From Burkholderiaceae bacterium (lineage in GTDB: Bacteria; Pseudomonadota; Gammaproteobacteria; Burkholderiales; Burkholderiaceae_C): 64,000 nt of DNA. Of the stretch, positions 55,028 through 63,476 are shown piece after piece. Each line of letters starts with the position of its first letter. Position 1 is the stretch's first letter. The notes under the pieces are model-generated. The model did not search any database. It was given only the letters and a program-made list of their open reading frames with translations, and was not told the DNA's origin. Location of the stretch: contig CAKKRJ010000007.1 in the NCBI GenBank assembly GCA_919902775.1, forward strand, positions 186,001 to 250,000, in the 5' to 3' direction. A program made the translations under genes and the position numbers.

Positions 55028-55453
55028 ATGGACACGCCGATTCGTCACGACCAAGAGACGCCCCTGAAGGGCGTGCGGTCTAACATCGTGCAGTCGATCC
55101 GCGCCTACCGCGTGAGCGATTTGCAAGATGCTGCCCAAGGACTGGGCCACCACTTTCTGTATGCCAATCTGGCGGAAGCCCAGAGCAAACAGGATGTGCT
55201 GGACCTGATTGGTGCGCAATTCACACTGCCTTCGCACTTCGGCAAGAACTTTGATGCCCTGTACGACTGCATGACCGATCCGCTGCACAAGTCGGGCCCA
55301 CAGCCTGGTTTCATCGTGGTGCTGGAGCAGATTCCTGCGCACGTCAAATTTGACAAGGAAGCCCGCGAGCAATTGCTGGACATCTTCCGTGACACCGCCG
55401 ACTACTGGGGAGACAGGAAGATACCCTTCCGATGCTTCTATTCTTTTCGGTAG
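55028..55453 (+). CDS. Barstar-like ribonuclease inhibitor
   Basis: A 141-aa protein with a barstar fold core in about the last 90 residues: LDLIGAQFTLPSHFGKNFDA, LYDCMTDPL and FIVVLEQI, matching barstar's G-K-N-x-D-A-L-x-D-x-x-T region. It begins with about 45 extra residues. It directly follows the secreted RNase gene and presumably neutralises it in the cytoplasm. The frame ends FRCFYSFR-stop, and an open frame shifted by -1 continues for about 60 codons, so the C-terminus may be frameshifted. Confidence 0.88.
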   Translation: MDTPIRHDQETPLKGVRSNIVQSIRAYRVSDLQDAAQGLGHHFLYANLAEAQSKQDVLDLIGAQFTLPSHFGKNFDALYDCMTDPLHKSGPQPGFIVVLEQIPAHVKFDKEAREQLLDIFRDTADYWGDRKIPFRCFYSFR

Positions 55454-55635
55454 CCCGTTCTGCGCAAAACAGCCAAGCAGGACGGGCGAATGAGGCACAA
55501 ACCGAAGACGCCGTGGTGGCCGAATCGGTCGAAGAAGGCGAAAAAATGCCCACCGACAAACTGGTGGACGTGTCGCCTTTGGCGCTGCGCATGAGCAGCC
55601 CATTCAATGCAGGTTACTGGCTCGCAGCCGCCTGA
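55432..55635 (+). CDS. Possible barstar C-terminal extension in -1 frame, or small ORF
   Basis: A 67-codon frame beginning inside the barstar gene. Its sequence from VARSAQNSQAGRANEAQTED onwards is acidic and its codon choice resembles neighbouring genes; it ends MSSPFNAGYWLAAA just before a terminator. A single-base shift at the barstar stop would make a longer barstar. A separate tiny protein from ATG 55546 is also conceivable. No classical slippery heptamer is seen. Confidence 0.3.
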   Translation: MLLFFSVARSAQNSQAGRANEAQTEDAVVAESVEEGEKMPTDKLVDVSPLALRMSSPFNAGYWLAAA

Positions 55636-55668
55636 CCTCGCATTGAGCCGCGCTGTATGCGGCACATG

Positions 55669-55695
55669 AAAAAGCCCGTCCATGACGGGCTTTTT
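55669..55695. terminator. Bidirectional intrinsic terminator, barstar/ksgA convergence
   Basis: AAAAAGCCCGTC-CAT-GACGGGCTTTTT is a perfect 12-bp stem with T runs on both strands, between the barstar end and the ksgA end. It serves both directions. Confidence 0.9.
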
Positions 55696-55738
55696 CTTTG
55701 GCAAGCCCGCTTTGCGGCGGGCGCTGGCCAGCGCAGAC

Positions 55739-56518
55739 TCAGACCGCTTGTGCCAACGCGACAAACTCCGCCACAGGCACTTCCTCGGCCCGGCGTTGCA
55801 AATCAAATGTGCCCGCAAAGCCTTTTTCGTCGAGCCATTTGCCCAAGGTGTTGCGCAAAATTTTGCGGCGTTGGCTGAAGGCCACTTGCACCAGGGTTTC
55901 CAGTGTCTTGACGTTGACCTCTGGTGGTGTGGCCAGCGGCACCATGCGTACCACGGCGCTGTCCACACGCGGGGGTGGGTCAAAGCTTTCGGGCGGCACA
56001 AACAGCACATTGGCCATGTCGTAGCGCCACTGCAGCATCACCGACAGGCGGCTGTAGTCCGACGTGGCCGGTTGGGCCACCATGCGGTCGATCACTTCTT
56101 TTTGCAACATGAAGTGCTGGTCTTCCACCACGTCCACTTGCGCGAGCAAATGGAACAGGATGGGTGTGGAAATGTTGTAGGGCAGGTTGCCGACGACACG
56201 AATTTTGGGTGGTGTCACGCGGGCGGCGTTGGTCAGCATCTGCGCTGCCAATGCGCGGAAGTCGACTTTGAGCACGTCCGACTCCACCACCGACAACTGC
56301 GGGTGCTCGCGCAAGCGCACGGCCAGGTCGCGGTCCAATTCAATCACCGTCAGGTGGCCCAGACGTTCCACCAGGGGCTGGGTCAAGGCGGCCAAGCCTG
56401 GGCCGATCTCGACCATCGGTTGGCCGGCTTGCGGGTGGATGGCGTCCACGATGGCATCGATGATGCCGCCGTCGGTCAAGAAATGTTGGCCGAATCGTTT
56501 GCGTGCGATGTGTTTCAT
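55739..56518 (-). CDS. ksgA: 16S rRNA dimethyladenosine transferase
   Basis: A 259-aa RsmA/KsgA enzyme that dimethylates two adjacent adenines near the 3' end of 16S rRNA during 30S maturation. Motifs: [10 protein letters not shown] at the N-terminus, SAM loop [14 protein letters not shown], and catalytic [14 protein letters not shown]. Overlaps the surA stop by 4 bp, so it is the last gene of the lptD-surA-ksgA unit. pdxA, which separates surA and ksgA in enterobacteria, is absent. Confidence 0.96.
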   Translation of the reverse strand: MKHIARKRFGQHFLTDGGIIDAIVDAIHPQAGQPMVEIGPGLAALTQPLVERLGHLTVIELDRDLAVRLREHPQLSVVESDVLKVDFRALAAQMLTNAARVTPPKIRVVGNLPYNISTPILFHLLAQVDVVEDQHFMLQKEVIDRMVAQPATSDYSRLSVMLQWRYDMANVLFVPPESFDPPPRVDSAVVRMVPLATPPEVNVKTLETLVQVAFSQRRKILRNTLGKWLDEKGFAGTFDLQRRAEEVPVAEFVALAQAV

Positions 56519-57867
56519 TGGGGTGGCTCGCGCATCTCGACGTAGGCGCGACCACGAATGTCCTCGGCCCAGGTGGCGTAGGCCTCATCGAGTTTCTTTT
56601 CGCGCAGCAGGTTGCGCGCCATGCTGCGCTGTTCCTGCTCGGTCATGGGCGCATTGCGGCGGTCGGTGACCTCGATCAGGTGGACCCCAAATCGGGACAC
56701 CAGCGGTTCGGCCACCTGGCCTGGGCGCAGACGGTTCATGGTCTGTTCGAATTCGGGCACAAACATGCCGGGGTTGGCCCAGCCCAGGTCCCCGCCTTGC
56801 TGGGCGCTGCCGTCTTGTGACATCTGGCGGGCCAGGACAGCGAAATCGGCTTTGCCGGACAGCACCGCCTGGCGAACTTCGCTCAGGCGTGCCACGGCCT
56901 GTGCTTGCGACATTTGGGCCGAAGGCCGCAGCAGGATGTGGCGGGCACGGGTTTGCGTCACGATGAGCGCGTTGGCCTGTTGGCGCTCCACGACTTTGAG
57001 GATGTGAAAGCCTGCGGCCGAGCGAACGGGCTCGGTGATTTCACCCGCCTTCAGCTTGTTCGTTGCGTCCAGGAACAGATCGGGATAGCGGTCAGTGGGG
57101 CGCAGGCCCATCTCTCCGCCGTTGGCGCCACGGTCGGTGGTTTGCGAAAAGGCTTTGGCCAATTCGGCAAAATTTTCACCGCCGCGTGCGCGCCGTGCGA
57201 TGTCGGCGGCACGTTCACCCAAAGCCTGGATTTGCGCCGGGGTGCTGTTCTCGGGCACGGCAATCAGGATCATGCCCAGGTTCAATTGCCCGGGCGCTTG
57301 TGCCGCTTGCGTCTTGATTTGTTCGCGCAGGAATTGCTCGACCTCGACATCGCTGATGCGGATGCGGCCTTCCACCTCGCGCTCGCGCAAACGGCTGAGT
57401 GTCAACTGGGTGCGCAGTTGTTCGCGAAACGCAGTCAGTGTGAGGCCCTCTTGTTCCAGCCGTTTGTGCAAGCCCTCACGCGTCAGCTGGTTGCTGGCCG
57501 CCACGTTGAGTTCGGCTTGTTCAATGGCCTCGTTGTCGATTTTGATGCCCGCGTCCCGCGCCTGCTGCAATTGTGCTTTCTCGTTGATCAATTGCTCCAC
57601 GGCCAAGCGGGTGAGCTCTTTGGCGTCGGGCGTGCTGCCGCCACGTGCGCTGGTCTCGCTGGCCAGACGTTGCCGCCGCACCTGGACATCGCGGTTGGTG
57701 ATGGGCTCGGAGTTCACCACCGCGACGATGAAGTCGGCCTGGCGAATGGGCGCTGCCGCGGTGCTTGCCGCAGTTGCCGCGGTTTGGGCCATGGCGCCGA
57801 GCCCGCTGAACACAGCCAGAATGGCGCCGAGCAGAGCGGTGCGTGCAGGAGAGAACAAGTTATTCAT
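56515..57867 (-). CDS. surA: Periplasmic chaperone/peptidyl-prolyl isomerase SurA
   Basis: A 450-aa protein helping outer-membrane porins and LptD fold. Signal peptide [20 protein letters not shown] then SGLGAMAQ; N-terminal SurA domain; two parvulin (PpiC) modules, around [20 protein letters not shown] to GFHILKVVE and around [20 protein letters not shown] to GVHLIEVTD. An Ala-rich linker follows the signal. The start at 57867 overlaps the last 8 bp of lptD; a frame to 58083 is rejected. Confidence 0.95.
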   Translation of the reverse strand: MNNLFSPARTALLGAILAVFSGLGAMAQTAATAASTAAAPIRQADFIVAVVNSEPITNRDVQVRRQRLASETSARGGSTPDAKELTRLAVEQLINEKAQLQQARDAGIKIDNEAIEQAELNVAASNQLTREGLHKRLEQEGLTLTAFREQLRTQLTLSRLREREVEGRIRISDVEVEQFLREQIKTQAAQAPGQLNLGMILIAVPENSTPAQIQALGERAADIARRARGGENFAELAKAFSQTTDRGANGGEMGLRPTDRYPDLFLDATNKLKAGEITEPVRSAAGFHILKVVERQQANALIVTQTRARHILLRPSAQMSQAQAVARLSEVRQAVLSGKADFAVLARQMSQDGSAQQGGDLGWANPGMFVPEFEQTMNRLRPGQVAEPLVSRFGVHLIEVTDRRNAPMTEQEQRSMARNLLREKKLDEAYATWAEDIRGRAYVEMREPPQ

Positions 57868-60331
57868 AGTGCTGGAACCGACTGGGTTGAACCGTGCTGT
57901 CGCGCAGGTATTGGTAGCGGGGAATGTTGTCACTGAGGCTTTTGAGCGGGCTGATGCCCACGCGTGCAAGACCAATGAATTCAAGTTGAAACAGGATGCG
58001 GCTGGTCGCGCTGCCGGTGCTGCTGCTGGAGATGTTGGTGGGGCGTCGCTCGAAGGCGATGCGGCCAATCCAGCAGCCCGCATCGTATTCCAGACCCACC
58101 AGCGTGTCCACGAGGCTGCGCTCTTTCAGGCTGTAATTGAGCCGGCCCACCGTGTACCAGCGGTCCGGTCCCAGTCCTTGGCCTGGGGTGCGAGACCAGG
58201 CCGTTTCGGCTTGCCGGTCGGTGCGCCCCAGCAGATCGCTCAGGGGCCACTGCCAGCCGACATCCAGGAACTCGGAGTTGGGGGTCACCTGGTTGTTGGC
58301 GCGGTAAGCCGTATTGATGACGCGGTAGGGGCTGTGGCTGTAGCGTGCCTGCAAGGTGGTGCGGCTGAGCTCGTGCGTCTGGTTGTTGGCCTGGATGGTG
58401 GCGTCCAAAGACCAGCGGTCGTCCCAGCGGATACCGGCACCAAACAAGATGTCGCTCAGACCTGCCGCGCTGGTGGTTTGTCCCGGCAGCACCACCTGCT
58501 GGTCTGAAAACCGGATGCGTTGGGCGGCGCCCACCCGGAGCATTTCAGCGCCGTTGTGCGCATCGAAAAAGCGGCTGCTCACCCCCAGCGTCATGGCATC
58601 GTTGTCGGCCAGGCGGTCCTGGCCCACATAGGTGTTTTCGCTGTAAATGGTGGACAGGTTGAAATCTGTGGCCCCGCTGTCGTAGATCGGCAGCATGCTT
58701 TGATCTTTGTAGGGCGTGCGCGTGTAAAAAGCCCGTGGCTCCAGCGTTTGCAGCACCTCACGGCCAAACCACCGGGTTTCGCGTTCAAACACCAGACCAG
58801 AATCCAGACTGAAGGTGGGCAAGACCCGGTTCACCGACAGCGCGCCGTTGTCCAGCACGCGGTCCATCTGGTAGCGCGTGGCATGCAGTTGCAGCTTGGG
58901 CGTGATGAAGCCCCAAGGGCGGAGCCAGGGCCGGCTGACCTGGGCGTGCACCAAGCTGCGTTCGCCGTTGCGCGGCAAGACCCCTGCATTGACCAGGCTT
59001 GCAATGCGCGAATAGTCGGCTTCAAAGCGGGTGGTGTCGGCCACCACGGACCAGTCCAGGCCCTCGGCTTGCCACTGGCCATAGCGCATGGTGATCTGTG
59101 GGGCCCGGTCGTAAGGCGGGGCGGCTTCTTGCAGGTTTTGCCAGCGCTGCACTTGGGCGCTCATGCTGAAGTCGCCGCGCCCCCAGGACAACACACCCGT
59201 GGACGGCAGCACGCGCTGGGTCAGCGTCAGGCCCGAGCGGGGGAAATCTCGCCAGTAGTTGTCGTCGCTGACGCGGTTCAAGGTCAGGCCCAGACCGATG
59301 CGGCCCACGCTGTCCAGCCCGGTGTCAATGCCTCCACTGTGCTGGCTGGACAAGCCCCAGCGGGAGCCATCGCGCAATTTGTCCGACGGCATCAGGTTCA
59401 GGCGCAGCTGGCCGCTGTAGTCCCGCTCCAGATAACGGAATTCGGTGTCTGCCGCAATCCCGCGCTGGCTCATCACATGGGTCGTGACCGTGGCGTCGCG
59501 GTTGGGTGCGATGTCGAAATAATAGGGCTGCGCCACCTCCACGCCATTGACCGTGTCGATGCTGAACAGCGGCGGCAGCAAGCCGGATTTGCGTTCATCG
59601 GTCAAAGGCAGACTGATCGAGGGCGCCACCAAAATGGGCACATCCTGAAAGCGCAATTGCACGCCTTCGGCCAGGATGGTGGACTCTTCTTCGTCGATCG
59701 TCAGTTGTGTGGCCTTCAGCAGCCATGCGGGCAACCAATCCGGGCCCGGGGTGCGGCGGCAGGTCGAGTAGACGGCCTGGCGAATGAGGGTCCGCTGGTT
59801 GTCCACAAACTCGACTTCAGCCGCGTGACCATAGCCGCCGCTGCGGGCCAACTCAAAGTCAGGTTTCTCAAAAAAGCCCTGGAAGCTGTCCACTTTGAGC
59901 TTCAGGCGGGGGCCTACGAACACACTGGTTTCGGTGCTCACGCGCACCTGACCGGATGCATTCACCACATCCTGCGTCTGGTCGTAGTTCACCCGGTCGG
60001 CGCTCACTGTCAGGCCGGGGCGCCGGATGCTGGCCTGGCCCTCAATGACCAAGTCCATGTCGGGCCGGGCGGTGATGGTTTGACCTTGGACAAACACCGC
60101 GCCTTCGGACTTTTGGCGCTCGGTCACTTTTTCTTCCAGCAAGGGGCTGCTGCGCAGCGGCAAACCTGCCGACTGGGCCTGGGCCCAACCCGCGTTCAGG
60201 GCCAACAACACCGCGACAGCCACCGCATGGGGGGGCGTGCTGGCGATGGGGGGCAAGGGCAAGGACGGCGAAGCGAAAGGGGTGGCCACAAATTGGGGGT
60301 CGGGTGAAGGAAGCGGTCTGCCTTCGCCCAT
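57860..60331 (-). CDS. lptD: LPS-assembly outer membrane protein LptD
   Basis: An 823-aa LptD: N-terminal periplasmic OstA/beta-jellyroll domain (about 75-190, VFVQGQTITARPDMDLVIEG), then a 26-strand barrel. It inserts LPS into the outer leaflet. Only two Cys are seen: one in VYSTCRRTPG (N-terminal part) and one in YDAGCWIGRI near the C-terminus, enough for one inter-domain disulfide where E. coli has two. The signal is unusual: about 35 Pro/Ser-rich residues precede the hydrophobic core VAVAVLLALNAGWAQAQ, so an alternative start further in is possible. First gene of the unit, divergent from amgK. Confidence 0.94.
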   Translation of the reverse strand: MGEGRPLPSPDPQFVATPFASPSLPLPPIASTPPHAVAVAVLLALNAGWAQAQSAGLPLRSSPLLEEKVTERQKSEGAVFVQGQTITARPDMDLVIEGQASIRRPGLTVSADRVNYDQTQDVVNASGQVRVSTETSVFVGPRLKLKVDSFQGFFEKPDFELARSGGYGHAAEVEFVDNQRTLIRQAVYSTCRRTPGPDWLPAWLLKATQLTIDEEESTILAEGVQLRFQDVPILVAPSISLPLTDERKSGLLPPLFSIDTVNGVEVAQPYYFDIAPNRDATVTTHVMSQRGIAADTEFRYLERDYSGQLRLNLMPSDKLRDGSRWGLSSQHSGGIDTGLDSVGRIGLGLTLNRVSDDNYWRDFPRSGLTLTQRVLPSTGVLSWGRGDFSMSAQVQRWQNLQEAAPPYDRAPQITMRYGQWQAEGLDWSVVADTTRFEADYSRIASLVNAGVLPRNGERSLVHAQVSRPWLRPWGFITPKLQLHATRYQMDRVLDNGALSVNRVLPTFSLDSGLVFERETRWFGREVLQTLEPRAFYTRTPYKDQSMLPIYDSGATDFNLSTIYSENTYVGQDRLADNDAMTLGVSSRFFDAHNGAEMLRVGAAQRIRFSDQQVVLPGQTTSAAGLSDILFGAGIRWDDRWSLDATIQANNQTHELSRTTLQARYSHSPYRVINTAYRANNQVTPNSEFLDVGWQWPLSDLLGRTDRQAETAWSRTPGQGLGPDRWYTVGRLNYSLKERSLVDTLVGLEYDAGCWIGRIAFERRPTNISSSSTGSATSRILFQLEFIGLARVGISPLKSLSDNIPRYQYLRDSTVQPSRFQHYE

Positions 60332-60352
60332 TCAGGGCAGCGGCAGGCTTTG

Positions 60353-60358
60353 TAGAAT
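60353..60358 (+). promoter_or_regulatory. TAGAAT -10 element before amgK
   Basis: TAGAAT ends ten bases before the amgK ATG, so transcription would start about four bases upstream of it. There is no ribosome-binding site. TTCAGG (60331-60336) is a weak -35 with a 16-bp spacer. The intergenic distance to lptD is only 37 bp, so the promoter partly overlaps the lptD start. Confidence 0.4.
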
Positions 60359-60368
60359 GCGATTATCC

Positions 60369-61502
60369 ATGAGCCACCCCTCTTCTTTATCCCCCACCTT
60401 GCTGCCCACGTCTGTTTCGGAAGTCTGCTGGGCAGACCCGGCCCGCCAGGGTTTGTTCAACCACTGGATGGCGGGCATCGCTGCGGCGCACGGGCTGTTG
60501 CCCGAGACCCTGCGGATTGCCTCGGCCGATGCCAGTTTTCGCCGTTATTTGCGGGTCGACACCACGCAAGGCCACAGCCGCATCGTCATGGACGCGCCGC
60601 CTGAGCAAGAGAACTCAGAGCCCTTCGTTCGCATTGCGGCCCTGCTGAAAGACGCGGGCCTGCACGCGCCCGAAGTGCTGGACTGGCATGCCGCCCATGG
60701 CTTCATGCTGCTCAGTGACCTAGGCGATGCGACCATGATGTCGGTCATCGATGCGGAACGCCCGCAAGCCAACCATGGGCTGTACATGCAGGCGGTCGAT
60801 ACGCTGATCCAGTGGCAACTGGCCTCGCGTCCGGGGGTGTTGCCGCCTTATGACGAGGCCTTGCTCCAGCGCGAATTGAAGCTGTTTCCGGACTGGTATC
60901 TGGGACAGCACAAAGGCGTGCAACTGGGCGGCAAGCAGGGCGAAGTGGTGGACAAAGCCTTTGCTCTGATCGTGCAACGCAACCTGGCGGCGCCCCAGGT
61001 GTATGTGCACCGGGATTTCATGCCGCGCAACTTGATGGTGCCCGTGGCAAGCCTTGCAGACACCGGTGCCCGCAACCATCCGTTGGGGGTGCTGGATTTT
61101 CAGGACGCCGTGTACGGCCCGATCACTTACGACGTGGCCAGTCTGATGCGCGACGCCTTTTTGACTTGGGACGAAGACTTTGTGCTGGACATCACCATCC
61201 GCTATTGGGAAAAAGCCCGTCAGGTCGGCCTGATGGATTTTGAAGACTGGCACAGCGACTTTGGCGCGTTTTACCGTGCGGTGGAATGGATGGGCTTGCA
61301 GCGCCACCTGAAAGTGGCCGGCATCTTTGCCCGCCTGACCCTGCGCGATGGCAAGCCCAAATACCTGGCCGATGCGCCCCGCTTCATCCACTACATCCGC
61401 AAGGCCTGTGACCGTTACCGCGAGCTGGGCCCGTTGCTCAAGGTGATCGACGAGATCGAGGGCACCACGCCCCAAGTCGGCTTCGCTTACGGACGGATGT
61501 AA
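60369..61502 (+). CDS. amgK: Anomeric N-acetylmuramate/N-acetylglucosamine kinase
   Basis: A 377-aa aminoglycoside-phosphotransferase-fold kinase. SADASFRRYLRV is the nucleotide-binding N-lobe, VYVHRDFMPRNLMV the catalytic HxD...N loop and LGVLDFQDAVYGPITYDVAS the D-F-Q metal motif. This combination and the position beside lptD match AmgK, which phosphorylates the anomeric OH of MurNAc/GlcNAc for MurU. ATG 60369 is chosen from the family start; 60357 is possible. The rsmE gene follows 7 bp later. Confidence 0.88.
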   Translation: MSHPSSLSPTLLPTSVSEVCWADPARQGLFNHWMAGIAAAHGLLPETLRIASADASFRRYLRVDTTQGHSRIVMDAPPEQENSEPFVRIAALLKDAGLHAPEVLDWHAAHGFMLLSDLGDATMMSVIDAERPQANHGLYMQAVDTLIQWQLASRPGVLPPYDEALLQRELKLFPDWYLGQHKGVQLGGKQGEVVDKAFALIVQRNLAAPQVYVHRDFMPRNLMVPVASLADTGARNHPLGVLDFQDAVYGPITYDVASLMRDAFLTWDEDFVLDITIRYWEKARQVGLMDFEDWHSDFGAFYRAVEWMGLQRHLKVAGIFARLTLRDGKPKYLADAPRFIHYIRKACDRYRELGPLLKVIDEIEGTTPQVGFAYGRM

Positions 61503-61509
61503 ACACCCC

Positions 61510-62217
61510 ATGCCCCGCTTTTATTGCCCTGCTCCCCTGGCCACCGGTCTGGCGTTCAGCCTGCCCGCTGGCGCTGCCCGCCATGTGCAGGTGCTGCGCC
61601 TTCAGCCGGGCGACGCGATGACCCTGTTCAACGGAGAAGGCGGCGAGTTTGACGCCACCGTCACCCGCATGGGGCGCAGCGATGTCGACGTGGAGATTGG
61701 CCTGCACCATGCCGTGGAGCGCGAAGCCGCCCGCGCGGTGCACTTGCTGGCGGGCATCACCGCCAATGAGCGCATGGACTGGCTGGTCGAAAAAGCCACC
61801 GAACTGGGGGTGGCCAGCATCACGCCTTTGGTGGCCGAGCGCAGCGTGCTCAAGCTCAAGGGCGAGCGCGCCGAGAAAAAGCTGGCGCATTGGCAAGGTG
61901 TGGCCGTGGCCGCGGCCGAGCAATGTGGCCGCAACCGTGTGCCAGTCATCCACCCTGCGCGCAGCCTCAAAGAGTGGCTGGCCCAGCCGATGGCCGATGC
62001 CGATCGCTGGGTGCTGTCGCTGGCGCAGGGCACGCAGGCTTTGGGCGCCGTGCACACCGGCACCCGGCCCGTGGTGGTGCTGAGTGGCCCCGAAGGTGGC
62101 CTGGCACCCGCCGAAGAGGCGGCGGCTTTGGCTGCGGGTTTTTTGCCCGTGACCCTGGGGCCGCGTGTGCTGCGCGCCGAAACCGCACCCCTGGCTGTGC
62201 TGGCCGTTTGCGCCTGA
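61510..62217 (+). CDS. rsmE: 16S rRNA m3U1498 methyltransferase
   Basis: A 235-aa SPOUT methyltransferase. PUA-like N-terminal part (RHVQVLRLQPGDAMTLFNGE) then trefoil-knot motifs VVLSGPEGGLAPAEE and LGPRVLRAETAPLAVL. AERSVLKLKGERAEKKLAHW is the conserved segment with VVAER-like loop, and AAEQCGRNRVP is typical. Follows amgK by 7 bp in the same operon. Confidence 0.95.
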   Translation: MPRFYCPAPLATGLAFSLPAGAARHVQVLRLQPGDAMTLFNGEGGEFDATVTRMGRSDVDVEIGLHHAVEREAARAVHLLAGITANERMDWLVEKATELGVASITPLVAERSVLKLKGERAEKKLAHWQGVAVAAAEQCGRNRVPVIHPARSLKEWLAQPMADADRWVLSLAQGTQALGAVHTGTRPVVVLSGPEGGLAPAEEAAALAAGFLPVTLGPRVLRAETAPLAVLAVCA

Positions 62218-62284
62218 ACGCCAGCTGTGTCATGGTCGTGACCTGTGCGGCCTGGTGTGGCCCAGCTTTATAAGCATTCGGCGA

Positions 62285-62290
62285 TACACT
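62285..62290 (+). promoter_or_regulatory. TACACT -10 element directly before MFS gene
   Basis: TACACT ends seven bases before the ATG at 62298, with no ribosome-binding site between, again pointing to a leaderless mRNA. No good -35 is visible. Confidence 0.35.
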
Positions 62291-62297
62291 GGATCGC

Positions 62298-63476
62298 ATG
62301 AATGCCAACCTGATCCTCCTCACGCTCTGTCAGGGCCTGTTTCTCACCAACAACGTGACCTTCATCGCCATCAATGGCCTGGTGGGTCTGAGCATGGCGC
62401 CCATGGGCTGGATGGCGACTTTGCCCGTCATGGGCTATGTGGTTGGCGGTGCGTTGTCCACCGGTTTGGTGGCCAAAAGCCAGTCGCGTTGGGGGCGCAA
62501 GGTGTCGTTTCAGCTGGGTTTGGGCGTGGCCTTGTTGTCGGCGCTGTTGGCCGCTTATGCCGCCTGGAGCCACAACTTCTGGTTGTTGGTGGCGGCCACG
62601 GTGATCGCCGGTTATTACAGTGCCAACGGCCAGCTGTACCGTTTTGCCGCTGCCGAGCTGGCCGCTGACGGCTTTCGCGAAAAGGCGGTGTCGCTGGTGC
62701 TGGCGGGTGGCCTGATCGGCGCCATTGTGGGGCCCAACCTGGCTTCTCGCACCCGCACCTTGTACGAGGTGCCGTTTTTGGGCGCTTACCTGGCGCTGGG
62801 CATCGTGGCCGTGTTGGCCATGGGGTGCATGGCGTTCATTCGGTTCCCCGCGGTGCCCGCCAAAAAGCCTGGCGACAGCGCAGGGCGGCCTTTGTCCGAG
62901 ATCATGCGCCAGCCCGAGTTCATCGTGGCGGCGGCGGCGGCCGCGCTCAGTTACGGCGTGATGAATTTGCTGATGGCCGCCACGCCGCTGGCCATGCAGG
63001 TGTGCGGCTTCAGTTTTGACGACGCGGCCCTGGTGCTGGAATGGCATGTGATCGGCATGTTTGCGCCGGGTTTTTTCACCGGTCACCTGATCAAGAAATT
63101 CGGCACACTGCCCATCATGGGGGTGGGCGTGGTGCTCAATTTGGCATGCATTGCCGTTGCGCTGACCGGGGTGGCGCTGCCGCAGTTTGTGCTCGCCTTG
63201 TTCTTGTTGGGCCTGGGCTGGAACTTTCTGTTCACCGGCAGCACCACCTTGGCCATGCAAGCCTGGACGCCCGCCGAAAAAGACCGGGGTCAGGCCGCCA
63301 TCAACTTCTTTGTGTTCGCCACCATGGTGGTCACGTCGTTTGCCTCGGGCGCGCTGGTCACCACCCAGGGCTGGGTGTGGCTCAACATCGGTTCATTGCT
63401 GCCTGTGGCCTTGACGGGCGCGGCCTTGCTGTGGATGGCGGTCAAGCAGAAAAGCGCGCCAGCAACCAGCGCTTGA
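62298..63476 (+). CDS. Major facilitator superfamily transporter
   Basis: A 392-aa, about 12-TM transporter. The A-loop region TGLVAKSQSRWGRKVSFQLG matches the MFS G-x(3)-D/K-R-x-G-R-K/R motif between TM2 and TM3; FTGHLIKKFGTLPIMGVGV is the equivalent in the second half. The N-terminus starts directly in TM1 (MNANLILLTLCQGLFLTNNV). Substrate unknown. Its last 35 bp overlap the convergent hydrolase gene. Confidence 0.9.
   Translation: MNANLILLTLCQGLFLTNNVTFIAINGLVGLSMAPMGWMATLPVMGYVVGGALSTGLVAKSQSRWGRKVSFQLGLGVALLSALLAAYAAWSHNFWLLVAATVIAGYYSANGQLYRFAAAELAADGFREKAVSLVLAGGLIGAIVGPNLASRTRTLYEVPFLGAYLALGIVAVLAMGCMAFIRFPAVPAKKPGDSAGRPLSEIMRQPEFIVAAAAAALSYGVMNLLMAATPLAMQVCGFSFDDAALVLEWHVIGMFAPGFFTGHLIKKFGTLPIMGVGVVLNLACIAVALTGVALPQFVLALFLLGLGWNFLFTGSTTLAMQAWTPAEKDRGQAAINFFVFATMVVTSFASGALVTTQGWVWLNIGSLLPVALTGAALLWMAVKQKSAPATSA

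Noticed and set aside
58520..60307. 595-codon plus-strand frame opposite lptD
   Set aside because: Antisense to the well-supported LptD; no domain recognised.
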